Positions 26,863-38,836 of a DNA stretch of 64,000 bases are shown here, in pieces. The stretch covers positions 9,980,501-10,044,500 of the forward strand of contig JAYKKT010000074.1 in the NCBI GenBank assembly GCA_036023115.1, read 5' to 3'. This DNA is from Brasenia schreberi (Eukaryota > Streptophyta > Magnoliopsida > Nymphaeales > Cabombaceae). Made by a program: the position numbers and the translations under genes. Numbering within the stretch: the stretch's first letter is position 1; the number at the start of each line of letters is the position of its first letter. The notes under the pieces are model-generated. The model was not told the DNA's origin, ran no database searches, and was given only the letters and a program-made list of their open reading frames with translations.

Positions 26863-29720
26863 AGGTTACATACTATTAACGAGGTAACCATTTAAGGCCA
26901 TATAAGAATTTTTCAACCTATATACTTTATCTTCTTAGCCTTAAACTTTGTATCCTTTGGGTTGATGCATATATATGATTTTATCTAAATCTCTATTTAG
27001 AAAAACAATTTTTACATCTAATTGATGTAAATCAAATTCATAATATGACGATATTGTTAGGATTATTCTTATGGATGCAAATTTTATAGTAGGAGAATAT
27101 GTCTCAACATAATTTATCCCTCTTTATGCGAGAATCTCTTTGCAACCAACCTCACTTTAAACTTATCGATTGATCCATCAACTTTATATTTCTATTTCAA
27201 AACCCATTTGGGCCTATGACTTTTCTTTCTTTTGGCAAATTAGTAAACTCAGAGACTTGGTTTTTCTCAATAGATTCAATTTCCTCATCCATGACTTTCT
27301 TTCAGTCTTTATTCAGATGAGTCAATTTTCCACTAATAAATTAAGTTATCAATCAGTTCATCTAAATCTACGAAATTACACACTTCTTGAGCAAGATAAG
27401 TGTGATAATTCTTTAAATAGGATGGTGTGACCCTAGGCCTTTTATGCTAGCTTAAAATTTTGTTGATTCAAGAAGATCATCCATGGGTTCAAATTATGAT
27501 TGATCTAGATCTACTAGATCGTCAAGATACTCATCATTATTTTTAAGGATGTCATTCTTAGTATCTTCTAAGAATTCAATGTCTCTGTTTTCTATCAGTC
27601 CATGATCTTTATGATAAAAATGATAACCTTTTGAGCCTTTAGGATATTCGATGAATATACATTTCAAGGACTTCTGTTTAGCTTGTCTCTAGACTCATCA
27701 ATGATCTTCACATGAGGGATAAATCCCCACCTCCTTAAATAACTTAGGTTGAGTTTTCTTCCAAACCACTTCTGATATGGTGTAGTGAATATAACTTTAT
27801 ATGATACACTATTGAGTATGTACACAACTGTACTTACTACTTCTCTCCAAAATATCCTTGGTAAAAGATTTATCTATTAACATTGACCTTGTCATGTTTA
27901 GTAAGGTCCAATTATATATGTTAGCTACACTATTTTGCTAAGGTATCATAGGCATTGTATTTTACTTTAAAATACTAAAGTCTTTAAAAAAAATTTGAAA
28001 TTCTACAGAGGTGTATTCACCAACTGTATCTGATTTTAAGACTTTGATTCTATGCAATAGTTGATTTTCAAGTTCTGCTTATATTTTTTGAATACTTCAA
28101 GTACATCATATTTATATGATAAGAGATATATGTAATGTATATCTTGAGTAATCATCGATAAAGGTTATGAAATAGACCTTTTCTTGATGTGATCTTACTT
28201 TAAAGCGTCCACATAAATCAGTGTAAATAATTTCCAATAGGGTTGTTGCCCTTATTGTTTCTTTGAGAAAAATTTTCCTCGTCATTTTTTCTTCTACACA
28301 AGCTTTGCATTTACCAAAAATGTTTTACTAAAATCTTGATAATAAGTCAAAGTTGGATAATTTCTTCAACTTTTTCAAACTTATATACACGATGCGTTTA
28401 TGTCATATATTCACATCCACATTAAAGGCACAATAAATATAAGTAGAAGAACCTTCATTTTCATTAATATTCAATTTGAACAATCCATTTCTACATAAAA
28501 TTCTCTTGAGAAAAATACTCTCCCATGCTTCACCATAGTCACTTTGCTAGGAATAAACCTTACCTCAAAACCCTTCTTAACTATGGTAGGGCCCAAAACC
28601 AGATTGAGCCTTATAATTGATACAATCAATACATTAATCGGTACAACCGATCTTCCTTGTACAAAAATCCAAAAGAACCCCACACCAAGTATATCTAAGT
28701 TGATGTTATTTTCTATATATACCTTATGTTCTCCTAGTTTATATTCTTTTAGGTATATTGCCCCTTCTTTGCTCTTCGAGATATGTCTTGTTGTTGTAGA
28801 GTCAATCCACCAATCAAATATTGGACAATCTATGTAGAGATATTCTAAAATAACACAAATTATGTATTATTTTTTCGATTGACCGCATTGTTGGGTGTTT
28901 TTACCGCTAATCATCTTGTTGCAGAAATCTCTTTTATAGTACCCTACCTTTTCACATTTAAAGCACTTAATCCAAGAAGCATTTTCTTACGATTTTTTAA
29001 AAGTTTGACCGTTTTTCTTGTTATTCTTGTTAAACCTTTTATTTGGTTTATTATTTTTCTGGTTTGGTCTAGAGCTTGATCCAATCTCATCTTGAGCTAA
29101 TAACAATTTATCCTTCTAATTTCTATTCATATGCTCTTATTCAATTCCTAGTTTGAGGGGTAACTTAGAAAGGTTTGTTTCTCCTCCTAATCTTAAGGTT
29201 GTGACAGCCATATTCCTTGACGGGAAAGACTATTAAGGATAGTTGATATTTGCATAGCCTTAGGGATGATCGACTTTGCTATAGCTAAGTCTCTTGCTAT
29301 TATTAACATTTGGTTTACATGTTCTACCACATTGTCTCCTTTCATTGTATAGGAGATGTATTTTTATAGTAGTAATTGAACATGTAACTTAGTTGTAGTG
29401 CCATATTTAGCTATTATTGAATGAAACAACTATTTTGCAATCTTGTATTCTTAAATACCCTAATGAGCTCATCCTCCATATAGGTTAACATTATAATTTT
29501 GGCTATGGTATCAGCTTTAAGGAATATTTTGTACACTTCATTTTCTTCTTCTGATGCAGTTGGAGTAGGTGATGGAATTGTATACTTTAAGACATAATTT
29601 ACACTTTCAAGTGTAAGTGCTGAAGGGATACATATTTTTTATATTTTAAAATTTAGACCATTCGATTTCTCTGTTTTTGCAAACTCCGATATATAAATCC
29701 TAGAGTTCATCTTAATTTTT
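26863..29720 (-). pseudogene. Copia gag, integrase and reverse transcriptase remnants
   Basis: On the minus strand, about 28925-28970 encodes CFKCEKVGYYKRDFC, a zinc knuckle with His changed to Tyr. About 28150-28320 encodes CKACVEEK and then EIIYTDLCGRF and FITFIDDYSRY, the integrase zinc-finger and core motifs. About 26900-27230 encodes KVDGSIDKFKVRLVAKRFS and QLDVKIVFLNRDLD, the RT N-terminus. Many stops and shifts are present. The gag N-terminus appears near 29700 (EFAKTEKSNGLNFKI). Confidence 0.85.
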
Positions 29721-29729
29721 GTTTAGCAA

Positions 29730-31295
29730 CAATAACAATAGGATGGTATAAAAGAACCAACCAACTACGTGTGTTAGTAGACTGTAATAGTTTAAAATAA
29801 TATATAGGTACTATTTTGAAAATAAAATATATCGAAGTACCTATGAGTATTTTCAGTTGATACTTAGATATCAATTAAAAAACTCTTAACTTCATTATGC
29901 TATTTGAGAACCAGATAAGGGATGAAATTGTAATTTTTTTCTTCATTTCGTGCCATTGTAATTTCCAAAAAACCTCAAAGACAAACTAGAAATTTTACCC
30001 TTCTGTCCTGTTTTGAAATATTTCAAAAGGACTTAGGGTAGAATAGTAAAATAGCACTTGGTCTTCTTGTAAAATTTGGGACAAGTAGAGGGTAGAATCA
30101 TAATTGTGCCCCTTAGACGATTTTGTAAAAAGATAAGGGTAGTTCTATCTTTTTATAGCATGGCAGAATTGTGAAAACTTCATTCGTCTTGGTTAACCGA
30201 GTAATTTCACGTGTTGGTATTTCATAATTTTCAAAAACTATCATAGGACATTTTGTCTTTTCGTTCGTTAAGGGCAAAATGATTTTTTTACTTAAAAATA
30301 TCTAGGAACAGAACGAACTTTTCAGTCCACTGCCTGAGGCGGTTTCGGCACCCGCGATTTTGAGAAAAACCATATGAAATTTTTAGAACTCTCTATAAAG
30401 AGAGAAAAAAGGGAGGAAAAGGAGAGCGGAGAGAGCCATGAGAGGAGAAAGGCGACAGGGAAGAGAGAGAGAGGCAAGAGAATACAACAGTAGAGAGAGA
30501 GAATATAACAGGAGAGAGAGAGGGAGGGGAGAAGGAGGATGTCGCTCCATCGATCTACATTTACCTCACATCTCCGCCTTCGTGCTTCATTCGTTTTTGG
30601 GCGTTTCTGCCTTTCTATTCTTCCGGCCTCTCTCTTTTTGGGAGTTCTTCTAGCCTTTCGCCTCTTTGGGCGTTCTTTTGGCTTTTCGCCTCTTTGGGTG
30701 TTTCTACCTTTCTGTTCTTCCGACCTCTCTCTTTTTGAGAGTTCTTCTGACTTTTCACCTCTTTGGGCGTTCTTCTTACCTTACGCCTTTTTGGGCATTC
30801 TTCTAGCTCTGGCTTCTCGTGTTGACATTCTTCTAGCCTTTCTCCTACAATAGTGGAGAGAGAGGGAAGAGAGGGAATTCAACATGAGTGAGAGAGAGAG
30901 AGCAGAGAAGCAGGACGTTGCTCCATCGATACCTCGCTTCTCCGCCTTCGTGCTTCCTTAATTTTTGGGTGTTTCTGTCTTTTTGTTCTTCTGCCTCTGT
31001 TTTTCTAGCCTCTCCTTTTGGGAGTTCTTCTAGCCTTTCACCTATTTGGGCATTCTTTTGGCTTCTCGCATTGGCGTTATTCTGGCCTTTCGCCTCTTTG
31101 GGCGTTCTTATGACCTTACGCTTTTTTGGGCATTCTTCTAGCTTTGTGGCTTGTCGTGTTGGTGTTCTTCTAGCCTTTCGCCTCTTTGGGCGTTAATGCG
31201 TCTAGCTTCTTGCTCTAGACGTTCTTCTAGCTCTATGTGTTTTTTATTTGTTTATTTGATATTCTTACCTATTTTGAAGGTTTTGTACGAACCAA
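29730..31295. other. Unassigned block between Copia gag and primer site, with degenerate tandem repeats
   Basis: Copia gag normally starts soon after the primer site, so this 1.5 kb is unexpected. The left part (about 29880-30380) reads like LTR promoter sequence and ends in CTCTCTATAAAGAGAG near 30390. A GA-rich tract follows to about 30540. From 30590 to 31200 a loose tandem repeat occurs, built on CGCCTCTTTGGGCGTTCTT and CTTCTAGCCTT words. A second LTR element inserted here would explain it, but its ends were not found. Confidence 0.5.
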
Positions 31296-31311
31296 GCCCT
31301 GATACTACTAA

Positions 31312-31672
31312 TGGAATACTTCCGTGTTGATTTGTCTAAAACAACGATCCACAATGGAGATAGGATTGTGCAGGGAAAGAGTGATTGCCTTATGGTCGAA
31401 AGAAGGAATTGATTGAAATGTATATATGGTATCCTAGAGACGGCTTTCTCCGGAAAGATTTCTCTATTTTTTTTTTATAAACTTTTGATCATTTTCTCTA
31501 TAGTATTTATAGAGTGATCACGGCTTCATCTTTTCCGTTTTCTAATATTGGCTTTCCGTTATAAGTTATTTTCTTGTCTTTTATAACGTATATATTTAAT
31601 CTTTTATATATTTTGTATATGTAACGTTTTTTCTTAGATTTCCATCCGCCAATGGTCATATACACCGTTACA
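31312..31672 (-). repeat. 5' LTR of the Copia element
   Basis: On the minus strand it starts TGTAACGGTG at 31672 and ends ATTCCA at 31312 (361 bp), followed by TTAG and the primer-site-like TAGTATCAGGGC. Confidence 0.8.
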
Positions 31673-32030
31673 CAATAGACAGAGCTTGCTTATACTGGCG
31701 GGTATAGCGAATTATCAGTTCTAAAAATGTGGACCACCTTACCGGAATTACTGCCAGATTAACTTGACCTCACCTCAAAAAGATGACCCACTGCCCTTCA
31801 CCGTAGGTGCATTGCCTGAATTAAGGTAAATGGAACAGTCTTACGTTAAATGGTGGATAATGACATTCCCACAGAAAGTCGAAGTACATTTCTTTCATGA
31901 TTAGTACTGAATTGCCAACATGGCGGACTTCAAATCTTCTATTTCTTGAAACAAAGAACCAGGTTAGAGTTCAAGGCCGGACTCGACTAACCAGAAAAAG
32001 GAATAGTTGGACCAACACCGTTGCGAACAT

Positions 32031-32038
32031 TATAAATA
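32031..32038 (+). promoter_or_regulatory. TATA box of the NPF-like locus
   Basis: TATAAATA lies 45 bp before the ATG at 32083. This would put the transcription start near 32065 and leave a very short 5' UTR. Confidence 0.55.
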
Positions 32039-32082
32039 GAAGGAAGAGAGCCGGCAGACAGCTGATTTGCAGCTTAGAAGAG

Positions 32083-34723
32083 ATGGAGCAGCAGCAAGCA
32101 GCAGAAGAGAGCAATGGCAGCCCTGCAAAAGAATTCATCAAAGATGGAAGTGTTGACCTCAAAGGCCGCCCTGTTCTCCGATCTGAGAAAGGAGGATGGA
32201 AGGCTTGTTCCTTCATTGTTGGTAACCCCCCCAACAAACATACACACTGTCTCTCTTATATGTGTGTGTGTGTGTGCGCACCTTGGTCTCAAAGAGGCTA
32301 GTGGGTTCCCTGAAAATGGAGTTAGATACCAGGTGTGCCATCTGTTTCTCTAGTGGTAGTGTTGAACCCCACCTTGCCAATAAGGAAACCCCGAGAATTT
32401 TCTATCTTCATTAAAGTAATAGAAAGTAAGAAGAAAAAGGCACTCCCCTTCCCTCCCCCCCTCTCTCACACACACACTTTAAAGCAACTTCTTTAACGGT
32501 CAGGGTGACGTCCAGTTGTGTGATGAGTGTAAAACAGTGGCTGCATTCATATTTCGGAGCCACCTATTTCAGAGGCTGAGTTTTCTTCTCTTCTTTTTCT
32601 TCTTGTTTTTAATAAGGTTAGGCAGATCCTCTATCAGATATGAACACCTCGGAGTACCGAACTCCGAACTCATAACCTCGACGAAAGGTTATTTTGAGTC
32701 GATCCACCACACCCCAGAAGGGGGCTGAGTCCATACCCTTGATTATATGAAGTTTCAGACTTCTAGGGAGGCTGGCCTTCTCCTCTATGTAGTTCAGCCC
32801 AGTGCATCAATTCTTCTTGGAAGTTAGAAACTAAAGAGCATGTTGAAAGAATGATCAGCACAGAATTGAGAAAGTTCACACACACGACGATCTGGGCACC
32901 AAAACAGGCAGTTGATATGTTCACCACCTCGGATCCTTGAAAACTGAAGGTGCAATGAAGGATAGGTGCCGCTTCTTGCGCCCGTTGCAATGCTTGTCTC
33001 TCTTTTCCTCAATGATTATTAGTTGGCATGTGAAAAACACCAAATGTGAGAGCTAGTCCCTATGCATACCACCGAACTTATCTTTTGGAGCAATTTATTG
33101 CATGTGATACTCCTCGTTTCTGAATATGCATCTTGTGCTCCAATTATTGGATATTTGCTGCTAGCAAGAGACGTGAACTTGATGAATCGGTAATGAATGG
33201 CTTCTATTCTTTTCCTCTTGAGATCTTGACAGCAGTGAAAAAAAATTATCAGGAGACAGAGAGAGAGCATACTTGTGGGAAAGGACTTTACTGTGGAAAA
33301 CAGTTTTTAAAAGCAATAATTCCCTTGAACTTTTGAACCTGAATATGGTTTTTGCGATGCTCTTGTGGCTTGTATGCAGGGTATGAAGTTTGTGAGAGAT
33401 TTGCTTACTTTGGGATTTCAACAAATTTGATTCTCTACCTAACCACACAACTCCACCAGGGCACAGTTTCTGCCTCCAACAACGTGACCAACTGGGTAGG
33501 CACCGTCTGGTTGACCCCCATCTTAGGGGCTTATGTTGCAGATGCCCATCTTGGTCGCTACTGGACGTTTGTCATCGCCTCGGCCATCTATTTCGCAGTA
33601 ATGTTTCTTCTCTGGTACCATCACATGCAAATCTAGACGTCCAATTAACTGAAAACAAGTTTTTTCCCCTACTGTTTGAAGATCAATTGGCCAAAACAAT
33701 CATGGTGGAGCTACATTTTGATATGTCAAAGAGAAAGATCACAGTTTATGACTTCCTTCCAATACGTGTATTAAGTTTATGCAGTCACATAAGCTTAGAG
33801 ATATCCCTTGAAACTTGATTGCTGCGATGTTTGATAATGAGAGATCACATGTCAAAGTTTAATAAAAGCAGTAATACAATTAATCACATTCTCTACGATG
33901 CAATTCTGTAAATCTTACAGTTCCAAATTTATTAAGACTAACGTCTTAATATACATGAAACAAGTCGTCACCAATAGTAGTTTAAGATAGAATTCCTAGC
34001 TAGTCTCTTGGTGTGGACGCACGATTGAAGAAAAATGATCTTGGATACAATATTTGGAAGGTAGGACGCCCTGCGGGCATCGAAAGGTGATCTAGGAGAT
34101 CATGATCTAGCACCAAAACACGTCGTTCATGTCATTGGAACGTCGCCAGCAAGTTACTGAATTCGAGATTGTGTTTCCAAACAGGGAATGTGCCTCTTGA
34201 CTCTGGCTGTTTCAGTCCCAACACTGAAGCCAACCTCTTGCCACAATCACAAGGCCGGCGACTGCCACGAGCATGCCAATGCATTGCAGGTTGGAGTCTT
34301 TGGAACCAAGCCCAATATCTCCACCATTGGTGCTGACCAGTTTGATGATTTTCACCCCAAAGAGAAGTCACATAAGCTCTCCTTCTTCAATTGGTGGATG
34401 TTCAGCATCTTCTTTGGTGGCCTGGTTGGAAGAGCCCAACTACTTGGCTGCTAGACTGCCAGTAAGTGGTTCGATTCTCATTGGCACCTTCTTATTTGCA
34501 CAAGGCAATGCCGAGTATAAGCCTTGTGATGAGTTCGAACCTCAATTATCCATGCCATGGAGGTTATGACCATGCAATTCAGTTGTGGTTTCTTTTTACT
34601 GAATAATGAGATCGATCAAGTAAGCTGCCAGATGATCTACCACAAAAGCGGATCATTCATGCCACCTCTGATCACCACTCGGTCACACACACACACCACT
34701 CGGTCACACACACACACATATAC

Positions 34724-34776
<53 letters not shown>

Positions 34777-34789
34777 CATATATATATAC

Positions 34790-34824
<35 letters not shown>

Positions 34825-34849
34825 CATATATATATACATATATATATAC

Positions 34850-34882
<33 letters not shown>

Positions 34883-34913
34883 CATATATATACATATATA
34901 TACATATATATAC

Positions 34914-34951
<38 letters not shown>

Positions 34952-35885
34952 TACATAAAACTTTGATGCACTTTTGTTTTGGTTTCCCCTCATTTTCTAC
35001 AAGATGTGCCTCCGTAGGTTTCTAAATAAAGCAGCTGTAAGAGAGGGTGCATGCATCAAATGGAGATTGTGCACGGTCACACAAGTGGAGGAAACTAAGC
35101 AAATGCTTAAGATGCTGCCCATTTTCATGGCATCTTTCTTCGCAAGCACAATCATAGCCCAAAGCCACACCTTATTCATCAAGCAGGGCCTCACCTTAGA
35201 CAGAAGTATGGGACCCCACTTTAAGCTCCCTGCGGGCAGCCTCGTCTCCTTTGTCACCATCTCCATGCTCATCAGCCTCATCATCTACGACCGGTTGTTC
35301 GTCGCGAAGGTCCGGAAGTATTCCGGCAACCCGCGGGGGATAACACTGCTGCAGAGGATGGGAATAGGCCTGGTTCTGCAAATTATCATTATGATCATTG
35401 CTAGCTTGGTTGAAGGAACAAGGCTAAGTTATGTCAAGCACCATGGTTTTCAAAACAGCAGAGAGACGATACCCTTGACCATCTTCATTTTACTGCCTCA
35501 GTTTGTTTTATTGGGCATGGCAGATGCCTTCGTAGAGGTAGCGAGGATTGAGTTCTTTTATGACCAAGCTCCTGAAACCATGAAAAGCATTGGGGCTTCT
35601 TATTTTACCAGCGGCATTGGAGTTGGCAATTTCTTCAGCAGCTTCCTTTTGAGGACAGTGTCCTCAGTGACAGGGCGCCATGGACGAGGGGGTTGGATCA
35701 AGAACAATCTTAACGTTTCTCACCTTGATTACTATTATATGCTATTGGCCGTATTGGGTATCTTGAACTTTATGTATTTTCTTATTGTGTCGAGGAAATA
35801 TGTGTATAGAGTGGAAGCAAAATGGTTGGGTGTGGACTTGGATGGACCCAGCAGTGAGATGAAGACCAACCAGACGTATAATTGA
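32083..35885 (+). pseudogene. NPF5 (NRT1/PTR) transporter, probable pseudogene
   Basis: Clear exons are 32083-32221, 33380-33597 and from 34185, joined in frame (donors GTAACC and GTAATG, acceptors GCAG and ACAG), plus a long last exon from about 35000 to 35885. Family hallmarks include the EVCER proton-coupling motif, NNVTNWVGTVWLTPILGAY, GTKPNISTIGADQFDDF, SFFNWWMFSIFFG, TQVEETKQMLKMLPI and FFYDQAPETMKS, which points to the NPF5 (PTR3-like) group of proton-coupled peptide/nitrate transporters in membranes. Damage is visible. Exon 3 jumps from QVGVF to GTKPN, lacking about 13 residues of a membrane helix, and hits TAG at 34452. About 110 residues before [10 protein letters not shown] are missing, and the gap holds a TA/CA microsatellite. 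The last exon is intact to its TGA. A functional splice variant is possible but unlikely. Confidence 0.85.
34684..34951. repeat. (CA)n and (TATACA)-type microsatellite in the broken part of the NPF locus
   Basis: A CA tract (34684-34718) passes into TATACATATATA units of varying TA length up to about 34951. It sits where the missing coding segment would be. Confidence 0.95.
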
Positions 35886-36565
35886 TTGGAAGCTACACCA
35901 GCAAGGTGAAGAGTGAAACTCTGAGAGAGAGAGAGAGAGACTTAAAATGGAATCATCGTTTGATCCTTCAATTTGTATGAAGGGATCACGTTGTAAGTGG
36001 ACATTCCTTCTGCATGGGCAGATAAATATGCCTATAATACTCATGGTTTCCTCAAACATTTTCTCTCTCTCTCTCGAAACCGTTATTAAAGGCTTGTCTC
36101 CAGAAAATGTCAAGACCAAACAAATTATTTCTGCATGACACGTGCGCATTATTGTACGTTCATTTAAAAGTTAGATCACACCAATCACAATTTTTAAAAA
36201 ATTGTTAAAAATAAAAGTACATAATGAAGAAAAGAGCACACAAGAGTTCGAAGGAATTAAACACGGCATACACACAAATATAATCCGATTCGGTTTACTT
36301 TGAATCGAAATAGAACTGCTCTAAAGCCGGTTCCAGTTGAAAAGCTTTTTCTTTCTGAAAATAAAGGCAGTGTGCCCTTTGGGGTTGAATTTCCAACCAT
36401 CCCCTAACGTTGCGATATAGGTCTGGTTGTGATAATAAGTCTGGAGAAAAATATTTAAATAATATTTAGTGCTGGTTTAGAAATGCCAGTTTTGGTTCCA
36501 ATTCCATGACCGATTCTACAACCGGTGTAGTTTCAGTTCAAACTACCAGATCAGTTATCGACCGG

Positions 36566-36566
<1 letters not shown>

Positions 36567-36645
<79 letters not shown>
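36567..36645. repeat. Compound (TA)n(GA)n microsatellite
   Basis: TA block to about 36616, then GA block to 36645. Confidence 0.95.
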
Positions 36646-36646
<1 letters not shown>

Positions 36647-37006
36647 AACACATTGGTCGACATCTATGTATTATTCAAGTTCTGTGCAAAAATATCAAGT
36701 GAGTGTTGCTCGTGCCCCTTAGGCCTTCCTAAAGCATTTCAGCAATATTGTCAAAAGCGGCTAAAATAGGTGTTGAATTGGCCAATTTAAATTGAATACT
36801 TAGGTTTGAACTTCGGACTTGTTCGTGGGGTTGTATAAAACCTCAGGTATGCCAAATTGCTCGACTCAATTGTGTTTTCACTTTCTTTATGCTTGTTCAC
36901 CTGAGGTTAGTTTTCTCTATCTGAACTGAGCACTCGAATCTCCTTTAGGCATCACCAATCTAGCAACACATCTCTAGTAAGCTTAGCAAAACACTAAACA
37001 TGTACC

Positions 37007-37203
37007 AAGTTTCTTTGGGGCCCTGTCGATGGCAGCCGGCATGGTCTCCTATACATTTGCATCGATGATTATTCATGGAGCCACTGTATTCCCATTACTA
37101 CATTGACGGAGACCCTGTTTGTTGCCTTTGATCTGCAACAGGCAATGATGAACGGTCGTGACCACACCAGAGAGAAAAGAGCTAATTTTAAATTGGGTTT
37201 TAT
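37007..37203 (+). pseudogene. Copia integrase core fragment
   Basis: One open frame reads FLWGPVDGSRHGLLYICIDD followed by YSWS and PITTLTETLF, which matches the Copia integrase core pattern (DLWGP...IDDYS). It ends at TAA. No LTR or other domain is recognisable nearby, so this is an isolated remnant. Confidence 0.55.
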
Positions 37204-37552
37204 GAGGTGTGTACTTTAAACAGTTCACACCATAACTTCATCTTCAGATGTGTAAATGCTGTACGATCACCAAAATTAATTAAAAAAAGAGGGGCAGGAT
37301 GCATTTAAAGGTGCACTGAGCCCTCCAGGAGAAAATGGCCCATCATGTTACTGAACTCGCCAACCTGCACTGACGCCATACTAATTTGGGCCTAAGACTT
37401 TTCATCTATTTCGAGTTCGAGCCTCTTTTTTTATTAGTTATCTTCAAATTCATCCATCCATTTTGCCATATCTTTGTTTTTCTCAAAATCCTTCTCACCT
37501 TTTCGATAGTTTTTGTCAAGAGCCCGCCCAGCTAAGTCAAAGGTCAAAGTGT

Positions 37553-37575
37553 AATATATATATATATATATATAT

Positions 37576-37619
<44 letters not shown>

Positions 37620-37640
37620 TGTATATAGATAGAGAGAGAG
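37553..37640. repeat. (TA)n microsatellite with GA end
   Basis: Two TA blocks separated by TATATCATATA, then TGCATGTATATAGATAGAGAGAG. Confidence 0.9.
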
Positions 37641-37904
37641 AATATGTACACACTCATCCATCATTAAAATCACTTAAACATTTCTATCGATTTGATGGTG
37701 ATGAAAATTGAAAAAGTTAAAAGTATTGTTATACTTTTTATTTAATGCTCATATACATTAAATATGTTTTAAATTCAAATCTTTAAGGTTGATCGTCACG
37801 AGTGAAAACCTTTTAAGTGATTTCAAGTATGGATAGGTATGCGCATTAACTACTCTCTCTCTATATATATATATATAAATATTTTGTGACTTTGATGATG
37901 ATGA

Positions 37905-37990
37905 CGTATTTTAAGCCTCACATCCCGGTTATCGAACGCACGACCTTCATATCTTGTGGGACCAGCTCCCTGCCAGGTGAGCTAACTCCA
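37905..37990 (-). mobile_element. SINE-like repeat, family B, partial
   Basis: On the minus strand it reads TTAGCTCACCTGGCAGGGAG, then ACAAGATATGAAGGTCGTG and CGTTCGATAACCGGGATG. The head and B-box region match the family B layout; the tail is lost. Confidence 0.5.
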
Positions 37991-38756
37991 AATGATTCAA
38001 AAATAGAGAGGGTTATTAAATAATAGCATGAAACAAAGTGTAAAAATAACTCAAAATTCAAAAGACATGGACGCAAGATTGGCTTTCTCAAGTCTATAAA
38101 GATATGAGTAAGAAACGATAGTCAAGATTCAATCCCCGTTCCATGTTCAAATGAAAACCATGACCATAAGCAAACATGAATCATAGTTCATACTGGAATA
38201 CAAAATTCAACCAACAAGATTAAAGTACTAAATAACGAGAATGTAAGGGTGGACACTGTGCCAATTCATCTAGAAGAAACAGAAGGTGTTGATGTCAATT
38301 AGTATTAGCATACTGATCAAAATCCTTTCATATGGTTGTTTCTATAAAACTTTTTTCGTCTTCCAAACCATTTCATTGTCATGTTTAGATGTCATTAGTA
38401 GAAATGAAGACCGAGAAGAAAAGTAGCATCTGCAATGAGATTATTACAGAAGTTAAAAGATAAATGAGAAAGGCATGCCTAACGTGGCCAATAAGATGTA
38501 CCTCCGATGAGAATGGAGGCCAGATGGTGAATCAGCGTAGCCACAGCGAGCCCTAATTAGCATGAGAGGAAGCTTGCCTTCGGTTCTTGGTTTGGATTTC
38601 ACCTTGGTACTTTAAGCATGCTGTAAACTGAGCCACAGAGCAGATGCAATAATGGAGGACTCAATTAATCTCCCTCATTCATGGGGATCGCCGCCATCAA
38701 CACAAGCATTTATAGTTGCATTGAAGTGCCATAGCTGCGAGCAGTGCACTATCTTC
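37991..38756. other. Upstream flank of the glycine-rich protein gene
   Basis: No coding sequence or clear repeat was recognised. It is the probable promoter region of the gene at 38834. Confidence 0.4.
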
Positions 38757-38764
38757 TATAAGTA
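38757..38764 (+). promoter_or_regulatory. TATA-like box of the glycine-rich protein gene
   Basis: TATAAGTA lies 70 bp before the start codon. The expected 5' UTR then contains the GA tract at 38799-38833, which runs right up to the ATG. Confidence 0.4.
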
Positions 38765-38798
38765 ACTACAGAAACACTGCCGTTCCCATCACCAATCT

Positions 38799-38833
<35 letters not shown>

Positions 38834-38836
<3 letters not shown>

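Larger units (their letters stand above)
21817..31672 (-). mobile_element. Copia LTR retrotransposon, degenerate, with nested insertions
   Basis: Two related LTRs (21817-22170 and 31312-31672) frame Copia coding remnants in the order gag, integrase, reverse transcriptase, RNase H read on the minus strand. Next to the right-hand (5') LTR is TAGTATCAGGGC, close to the tRNA-Met primer-binding site TGGTATCAGAGC. The flanking bases CATGA and CAATA match only partly, so a target duplication is not proven. A Gypsy fragment (22810-26862) splits the reverse transcriptase, and about 1.5 kb of unassigned sequence lies between primer site and gag. All reading frames are broken. Confidence 0.85.

Noticed and set aside
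30438..31196. Three plus-strand ORFs (71-104 codons) in the block next to the Copia 5' LTR
   Set aside because: They arise from the GA-rich leader and the TTTGGGCGTTCTT tandem repeat; there is no consistent frame across repeat units.
21812..31677. 5-bp target duplication of the Copia element (CATGA and CAATA)
   Set aside because: Only three of five bases match, so the duplication cannot be claimed.
34557..34993. Several overlapping ORFs of Ile-Tyr repeats on both strands
   Set aside because: They are translations of the TATACA/TA microsatellite in the broken NPF locus and have no protein character.
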